Shown here piece by piece: positions 60,381 through 64,000 of a stretch of 64,000 bases of DNA. This DNA is from an uncultured Clostridia bacterium (GTDB lineage Bacteria; Bacillota; Clostridia; Oscillospirales; Ruminococcaceae), in NCBI GenBank assembly GCA_947627455.1, contig CANQWC010000003.1:50422-114421 (forward strand). The letters are read 5' to 3'. The notes below the pieces were generated by a model. The model did no database searches. It saw only the letters and a list, made by a program, of their open reading frames with translations, and was not told the origin of the DNA. The stretch's first letter is position 1, and each line of letters begins with the position of its first letter. A program made the translations under genes and the position numbers.

Positions 60381-60449
60381 AGGTGTCCATAAAGAAGTTT
60401 TCAATCAAAAAATTTAATTTACGGCACCCGTCAAGCGGAATTTAGGGCG

Positions 60450-60484
60450 AAAATAGGGCAAGGATTATCCTTGCCCTATTTTTT
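60450..60484. terminator. Strong bidirectional terminator at the repressor 3' end
   Basis: There is a 15-base perfect stem, 60450-60464 with 60468-60482, loop TTA, A-run on the left and T-run on the right. The minus-strand repressor gene stops inside it. Confidence 0.8.
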
Positions 60485-61297
60485 ATGCTTTCTCTTACCC
60501 CTACCGTGCTTTCCCAACTTCCCCAGAATCTTTGACTTGGATATTGCGCTCAGGAGCGCAGCTTTCTCGTCAGGTTTCAAAGTATTGTATGGGATTTGCA
60601 GTTGATTGCAGACCAAAAACAGTTGCTTCTCTCGTTCGCTGCCCTTAAAATTCATAACCTCGTCAATCTTTTTCTGAGCTTCGTCAGCAGTGTACGGAGC
60701 GTCAGCAGTCGTGCTGTCCGTAAAATGCTTTTCCCTAATATCGTTAAGTATTGAGAGTAAATCTTGGGTCAAAACGCCCTCAATATAGTGCTTATCTACA
60801 TCTTCCGCAATCTCCAAAGTACGAGCGTCTAAGCCGTTTACATCGCCGCTTTTCTCTAAAACGCGAAGCCTGCCTACATTCATGATCGAGGTAAATTCCT
60901 CGGTATGCATTTCTGCGATTCTATCGACAAACACTTCCGAATCGACAAGCAGCCGTCTAAAATCCTCATGACAAAGAATCTCACAAATTAGCCTATTATT
61001 TAGCTTTCCACTCTTCAAAATATCAATCGCACCGTCACTCAAATGCAGCTCACTAAGAGTTGTATTTGGGTGATTTTTTGTTTCGGTCAGGCCGAGCAAA
61101 TAGTCAGTAGATACTCCATAGAACTCGGCGAGTGTGACGATTGCAAAAGGACTTATATCCTTATAGTCGTCCGTTTCGTATTTGCCAAGAGCAGACTTTG
61201 ACAAACCTGTCTGCTCTGCCAATTCTTCCAAAGTCAAGTGTTTTTGCATGACGCGCAAGTCTTTCAATCTTTCGGGTATTGTGAGTTTTGCGTACAT
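60476..61297 (-). CDS. XRE-family phage-type repressor
   Basis: The 273 residues begin with a helix-turn-helix at about 8-62 (ERLKDLRVMQKHLTLEELAEQTGLSKSALGKYE in part). The middle is helical without a known domain, and the end is very basic (GRGKRKHKK). There is no LexA-like peptidase motif. ATG 61297-61295 follows GGAGGCG. Its promoter overlaps an operator-like inverted repeat, so it probably represses itself and a transcript to the right. Base composition differs from the genes to the left, suggesting acquisition with the recombinase downstream. Confidence 0.85.
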   Translation of the reverse strand: MYAKLTIPERLKDLRVMQKHLTLEELAEQTGLSKSALGKYETDDYKDISPFAIVTLAEFYGVSTDYLLGLTETKNHPNTTLSELHLSDGAIDILKSGKLNNRLICEILCHEDFRRLLVDSEVFVDRIAEMHTEEFTSIMNVGRLRVLEKSGDVNGLDARTLEIAEDVDKHYIEGVLTQDLLSILNDIREKHFTDSTTADAPYTADEAQKKIDEVMNFKGSEREKQLFLVCNQLQIPYNTLKPDEKAALLSAISKSKILGKLGKHGRGKRKHKK

Positions 61298-61316
61298 AAA
61301 TATCGCCTCCGCACTC

Positions 61317-61345
61317 ATTATACCACAAAAATCTGAAATTTCCAA
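61317..61345 (-). promoter_or_regulatory. Promoter of the XRE repressor
   Basis: On the minus strand TTGGAA (61345-61340), 17 bases, TATAAT (61322-61317). The -35 lies inside operator one. Confidence 0.7.
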
Positions 61346-61359
61346 GAGCGTGGAAATTT
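61336..61359. promoter_or_regulatory. Operator-like inverted repeat 1
   Basis: AAATTTCCA and TGGAAATTT are perfect nine-base arms, six bases apart, over the repressor -35. It is the likely binding site for autorepression. Confidence 0.65.
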
Positions 61360-61372
61360 TCGATTTTTGAGC

Positions 61373-61394
61373 AAATTTCCATCCTTATGGACAT
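61373..61394. promoter_or_regulatory. Operator-like inverted repeat 2
   Basis: AAATTTCCA then six bases and TGGACAT: the left arm is identical to operator one and the right arm is partly degenerate. The centres are 37 bases apart. It probably acts on the rightward promoter, whose -10 may be TATACT at 61419-61424. Confidence 0.5.
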
Positions 61395-61435
61395 ACGGGA
61401 AAAGGGGCGTTTTTACGCTATACTATAACTGTCGA

Positions 61436-61860
61436 AAGGCAAGCAGCTTGAAAATTGAATGACCGCAAGAAAGTGATATGCTCATCGGCGAAGTTTGCGA
61501 CGAAGGTTTTCATACCTAAGCAAGCCAAGATGGGTGGCAACGATTCGGCAGCGAAAACCGGGTCAGGAACGGCTTTCATTGAAACGGCAAAAACAGGGCA
61601 ATCGCGATATAACGAAATATATCGCCAAAAAGTATTGCCAAACACATTGAGGAGCGTGACACTGTATAGCGAACGAGGTTTGTTATATAGTGTGAGTATT
61701 TTCGATTTAGCGAAAAACCGTGCTAAATGGTGAAATCGACAATGCCAAGTTTGAACAGGTATACACGCCAAGGAAAACTGAAAAGATAACAAAAATCAGA
61801 AAATTACACTTGATGACATTGCCGATTCGTGAGGAAGTGAACGGCATTTACAATCAAGTG
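61436..61860 (+). other. Hairpin-rich stretch without a convincing gene (possible structured RNA)
   Basis: This fills most of the 584-base gap between the repressor start and the next gene. Consecutive inverted repeats stand at 61604-61610/61619-61625 (GCGATAT/ATATCGC), 61660-61668/61684-61692 (CACTGTATA/TATATAGTG, one G-U) and 61703-61711/61722-61738 (CGATTTAGC with GCTAAA and AAATCG). A weak open frame, 61455-61733 plus, 92 codons, has no ribosome site and no recognised domain. I regard it as non-coding or as a decayed gene. Confidence 0.4.
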
Positions 61861-61881
61861 AACACAAAATTTGGAGGTAAT

Positions 61882-62097
61882 ATGAACATCAGAAATGAAA
61901 TTAAATCTTATATCGTCCGTGAGGGCATGACCATGAGCGAGGTTGTCGACCGACTTGTCGAAGAACACGGTTGGAGTGCCAGCGTTCCGAACTTTTCGGG
62001 TAAGCTACAACGCGGAAGTTTGAGATACAGCGAAGCAAAGAAATTGGCAGACGTATTAGGCTATGACCTTGTATGGCAGAAAAGGGGCAAGCGATGA
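61882..62097 (+). CDS. Small helix-turn-helix-like protein coupled to the recombinase
   Basis: The 71 residues (NIRNEIKSYIVREGMTMSEV, SGKLQRGSLRYSEAKKLADVLG) look like a compact lambda-repressor-like DNA-binding fold: helices with a turn around residues 16-55 and a basic end. I do not assign a family. It starts at ATG 61882 after TTTGGAGG and overlaps the serine recombinase by ATGA, so it may be an accessory or directionality factor; that is inference. Confidence 0.75.
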   Translation: MNIRNEIKSYIVREGMTMSEVVDRLVEEHGWSASVPNFSGKLQRGSLRYSEAKKLADVLGYDLVWQKRGKR

Positions 62098-62696
62098 TTT
62101 ACGGCTACATTCGGGTAAGCACGAAGGAGCAAAATGAGGATAGGCAGCTAATAGCTATGGCTCAAGCTAACGTCCCGCCCGAGAATATATTTATGGACAA
62201 GCAGTCGGGAAAGGATTTCAACAGACCGAACTACAAGCGGCTTCTTCGCAAGCTAAAGCGCGATGACGTGCTTTATATTAAAAGCATCGACCGCCTTGGC
62301 AGGAATTATGAAGAAATTCAACAGCAGTGGCGGATTATCACCAAAGACAAGGGCGTGGATATTTGCGTGATAGATATGCCACTGCTTGATACCCGACGTG
62401 GCAAGGACTTGGTAGGAACATTCCTAAGCGACATTGTTTTGCAAGTGCTGTCGTTTGTCGCGGAAAACGAGCGCACGAACATCAGGCAAAGGCAAGCCGA
62501 GGGCATAGCGGCGGCGAAAGCTCGGGGTGTCCGCTTCGGCAGACCGCCCGAACCGCTGCCCGAGAACTTTTACAGCAATTATCAACGGTGGCGAGCGGGC
62601 AAAATCACAGGCACGGCAGCCGCAAAAGCCTGTAATATGCCGCTTTCGACGTTTCGTTACAGGGCAGAAATTTACAAAAAGTCTGCTATTTTGTAG
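62094..62696 (+). CDS. Serine recombinase of the resolvase/invertase family
   Basis: The 200 residues have the resolvase catalytic domain: YGYIRVSTKEQNEDRQ with Ser9 as nucleophile, VLYIKSIDRLGRNYEEI, and the long helix region QVLSFVAENERTNIRQRQAEG. It ends in a small helix-turn-helix (GTAAAKACNMPLSTFRYR). The length fits small DNA resolvases or invertases, not large integrases. AGGGG precedes the ATG. It probably acts on sites of a mobile element; none was found with certainty. Confidence 0.92.
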   Translation: MIYGYIRVSTKEQNEDRQLIAMAQANVPPENIFMDKQSGKDFNRPNYKRLLRKLKRDDVLYIKSIDRLGRNYEEIQQQWRIITKDKGVDICVIDMPLLDTRRGKDLVGTFLSDIVLQVLSFVAENERTNIRQRQAEGIAAAKARGVRFGRPPEPLPENFYSNYQRWRAGKITGTAAAKACNMPLSTFRYRAEIYKKSAIL

Positions 62697-62707
62697 CAGA
62701 CCTTTTT
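62681..62707 (+). terminator. Rho-independent terminator at the recombinase 3' end
   Basis: GTCTGCTA pairs with TAGCAGAC, followed by CTTTTTT. The hairpin includes the last codons and the stop. Confidence 0.75.
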
Positions 62708-62841
62708 TACAACAATGTGTACTTTTTTGTAAATCTTAAGCTAAAATTTACTGCATTTATTATACTACATATCTGAACAAAAATCAAGTATTTTCAAGCT
62801 TAAATTTGACAATTATGCCGAAAAAATTCAACAAAATTTTC

Positions 62842-62871
62842 TTGGCAAAAATGTACAGGATTTTGTATAAT
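62842..62871 (+). promoter_or_regulatory. Promoter of the Sel1-JAMM gene pair
   Basis: TTGGCA at 62842-62847, 18 bases, TATAAT at 62866-62871; the ATG follows at 62890. The region 62708-62841 is AT-rich, with no other signal seen. Confidence 0.6.
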
Positions 62872-62889
62872 ACTGTTGGAGGTGACAAA

Positions 62890-63648
62890 ATGGTCTCAGA
62901 ACAGCAATTAAAAAATGCAAATTATGTTTACCGCGGAGATGATGGGGAATATATCGAAAACATTGGGCAATGCGGTTTTATGTGCGATCATGGAGAAGTT
63001 GTCGAAGATAAGTCTACTGGAAAAAATATAAGATATTGTAATATCTTACACATGCAAGTGTATGATTATGATTCATGTAAGTACTACTGCGATGATGATA
63101 TGGCAGCATCTCTTGATTTATATGCATATACGACAGTTGCAATGAAAGCTTTAGATGATGGAGATGCTCAATCTCAGGTTAGTGCAGGGATTGCAGCAAA
63201 AAATGTGGGTAGAGATGATGAGGCAATACGTTTTTTCTCTGCAGGTGTAAAAAAAGGTAGTCCCGAAGCACATTATTATCTTGCAGAATACTATCAGGAA
63301 GGCAAATGCGGTTCTATATTTAACAGAAAGAAAAAAGCAGCACAACTTTTTGAAACAGCTTCCAAAATGGGTCATCGAGAATCTCAATTTAAATACGCAT
63401 GTGCATGCTTTTTAGGCTCTGGAGTTAAGCAATCTCAAAATATGTATGAGTTTTGGATGATATGTTCAGGGCTTAACGGATATCAGCCGGCAATATCAAA
63501 TTTAGAAAAATACGTAAAGTTAGCGGCCTCTAAAGGGTCAGATCTAAAAAAATATTTACTTGATAATCTTAGAAAAACGGCAAGCTCAATAATTCAAAAT
63601 AATAGACAATACATTCCTAATTATAGTGGTCATGGAAGCAAAGGCTAA
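62890..63648 (+). CDS. Sel1-repeat protein with N-terminal cysteine cluster
   Basis: The 252 residues have five cysteines at 28, 32, 50, 63 and 67 in the first 70 residues (GQCGFMC, YCNIL, SCKYYC), probably a metal site. From about 90 to 210 there are Sel1/TPR-like helical repeats (DAQSQVSAGIAAKNVGRDDE, EAHYYLAEYYQEGKCGS, ESQFKYACACFLGSGVKQS). Such repeats are protein-binding scaffolds. ATG 62890 follows GGAGGTG. It is strongly AT-rich compared with the core genes. It stands six bases before a JAMM protease gene, so the two are likely one operon. Function is unknown. Confidence 0.8.
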   Translation: MVSEQQLKNANYVYRGDDGEYIENIGQCGFMCDHGEVVEDKSTGKNIRYCNILHMQVYDYDSCKYYCDDDMAASLDLYAYTTVAMKALDDGDAQSQVSAGIAAKNVGRDDEAIRFFSAGVKKGSPEAHYYLAEYYQEGKCGSIFNRKKKAAQLFETASKMGHRESQFKYACACFLGSGVKQSQNMYEFWMICSGLNGYQPAISNLEKYVKLAASKGSDLKKYLLDNLRKTASSIIQNNRQYIPNYSGHGSKG

Positions 63649-63654
63649 GTTTGT

Positions 63655-64000
63655 ATGAAGATATCATTAACAGCCTATAGGATGCTTTTATATAAAGTCC
63701 CTTCTCCGCCTCCAGAAACCGGAGGAATTCTCGGATGTAAAAATGGTGTGGTTGTAAAATTATATTTTGATAAAGGATATAATCCTGAAAAATTTTCATC
63801 AGTTTATCGGCCAGATATCAGCAAGTTAAATCATGTAATTCAAATTTGGAATAAACATGATTTTGAATTTTGTGGATTGTTCCACAGTCATTACCCTAAA
63901 GACGATAAGCTTTCAAAATATGATAAGGCACCACCGCATAATTCCGCTTATAAGCAGTTTTGTAGTAGCAAAGCTGTGTATACGGCATATCGCTTCATTC
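63655..64000 (+). CDS. JAMM/MPN-family metalloprotease (3' end cut by window edge)
   Basis: The frame is open from ATG 63655 to the last base (115 codons seen). It carries the full JAMM zinc signature: Glu21 in PPPETGGILG, His77 and His79 in FCGLFHSHYP, Ser87 and Asp90 in LSKYD, exactly the HxH-x7-S-x2-D spacing. JAMM enzymes in bacteria remove ubiquitin-like or sulfur-carrier tails or process small proteins. It follows the Sel1 gene by six bases. More genes of the operon are expected to the right of the window. Confidence 0.85.
   Translation, partial: MKISLTAYRMLLYKVPSPPPETGGILGCKNGVVVKLYFDKGYNPEKFSSVYRPDISKLNHVIQIWNKHDFEFCGLFHSHYPKDDKLSKYDKAPPHNSAYKQFCSSKAVYTAYRFI

Noticed and set aside
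61455..61733. Plus-strand open frame of 92 codons in the hairpin-rich gap as a real gene
   Set aside because: No ribosome site before its ATG and no recognised family; kept only as a note in the region entry.
61418..61792. Minus-strand open frame of 124 codons in the hairpin-rich gap
   Set aside because: No ribosome site, no domain, unusual composition; overlaps the opposite weak frame and the hairpins.

Overview
The window looks like a chromosomal segment of a spore-forming member of the Clostridia, most plausibly Oscillospiraceae/Ruminococcaceae-like. This is an inference from the content: a short HisG with HisZ, the PyrK/PyrD (type 1B) pair, an anaerobic ribonucleotide reductase with its activase, SpmA/SpmB, an AbrB/SpoVT-type regulator, ferredoxin-type proteins, Fe-S-type PurF and a moderately GC-rich core. 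No rRNA, tRNA or CRISPR was seen.

Layout. Positions 1-7270 (minus strand) hold a histidine operon hisZ-G-D-C-B-H-A-F-IE; hisIE runs off the left edge. Positions 7416-20537 (minus) hold a purine operon purE-C-F-M-N-O-H-glyA-D-L. In it, IMP synthesis is split between an AICAR-transformylase-only PurH and a separate PurO-type cyclohydrolase, and PurN is fused to a GNAT domain. Positions 20727-26288 (minus) hold a pyrimidine operon pyrC-K-D-F-E-B-I behind a leader with a PyrR-like attenuator. Together these three operons make nucleotides and histidine from PRPP.

Positions 26532-31929 (plus) hold a DMT transporter, nrdG, an nrdD with a fused glutaredoxin-like domain, and a thioredoxin-reductase-like flavoprotein. 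The two nrd genes have near-identical promoters with NrdR-like boxes. Positions 32035-37300 are mixed: a lone prepilin-like protein, an EFR1-type flavodoxin/ferredoxin, a DEDDh exonuclease, ttcA-ymdB and spmAB. Positions 37540-45261 (plus) hold abrB, the M16 peptidase pair ymfF/ymfH, lgt, folD, rpsO and pnp. Positions 45309-55845 (minus) form a long co-directional block: nifS, thiI, pncC, two class B sortases, a SpoIID-like protein, a transglutaminase-like lipoprotein, an SDR (ymfI-like), acpS and nnrD. Positions 56006-60355 (plus) hold hemW (probable CTG start), an orphan membrane-fusion lipoprotein, a ROK kinase, a LURP-one protein and ruvX.

From about 60385 to the right edge the DNA is more AT-rich and looks acquired. 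It holds a phage-type repressor with paired operators, a hairpin-rich non-coding stretch, a small HTH protein with an overlapping serine recombinase, and then a very AT-rich pair: a Cys-rich Sel1-repeat protein followed by a JAMM/MPN metalloprotease cut by the window edge. The strongest leads are this Sel1-JAMM pair, a 121-bp dispersed element present in two copies that are each flanked by a direct repeat of the local sequence, the redoxin-coupled nrd cassette, and a repeated palindrome GTAAAG-N8-CTTTAC around a promoter inside the his operon and near nrdG.
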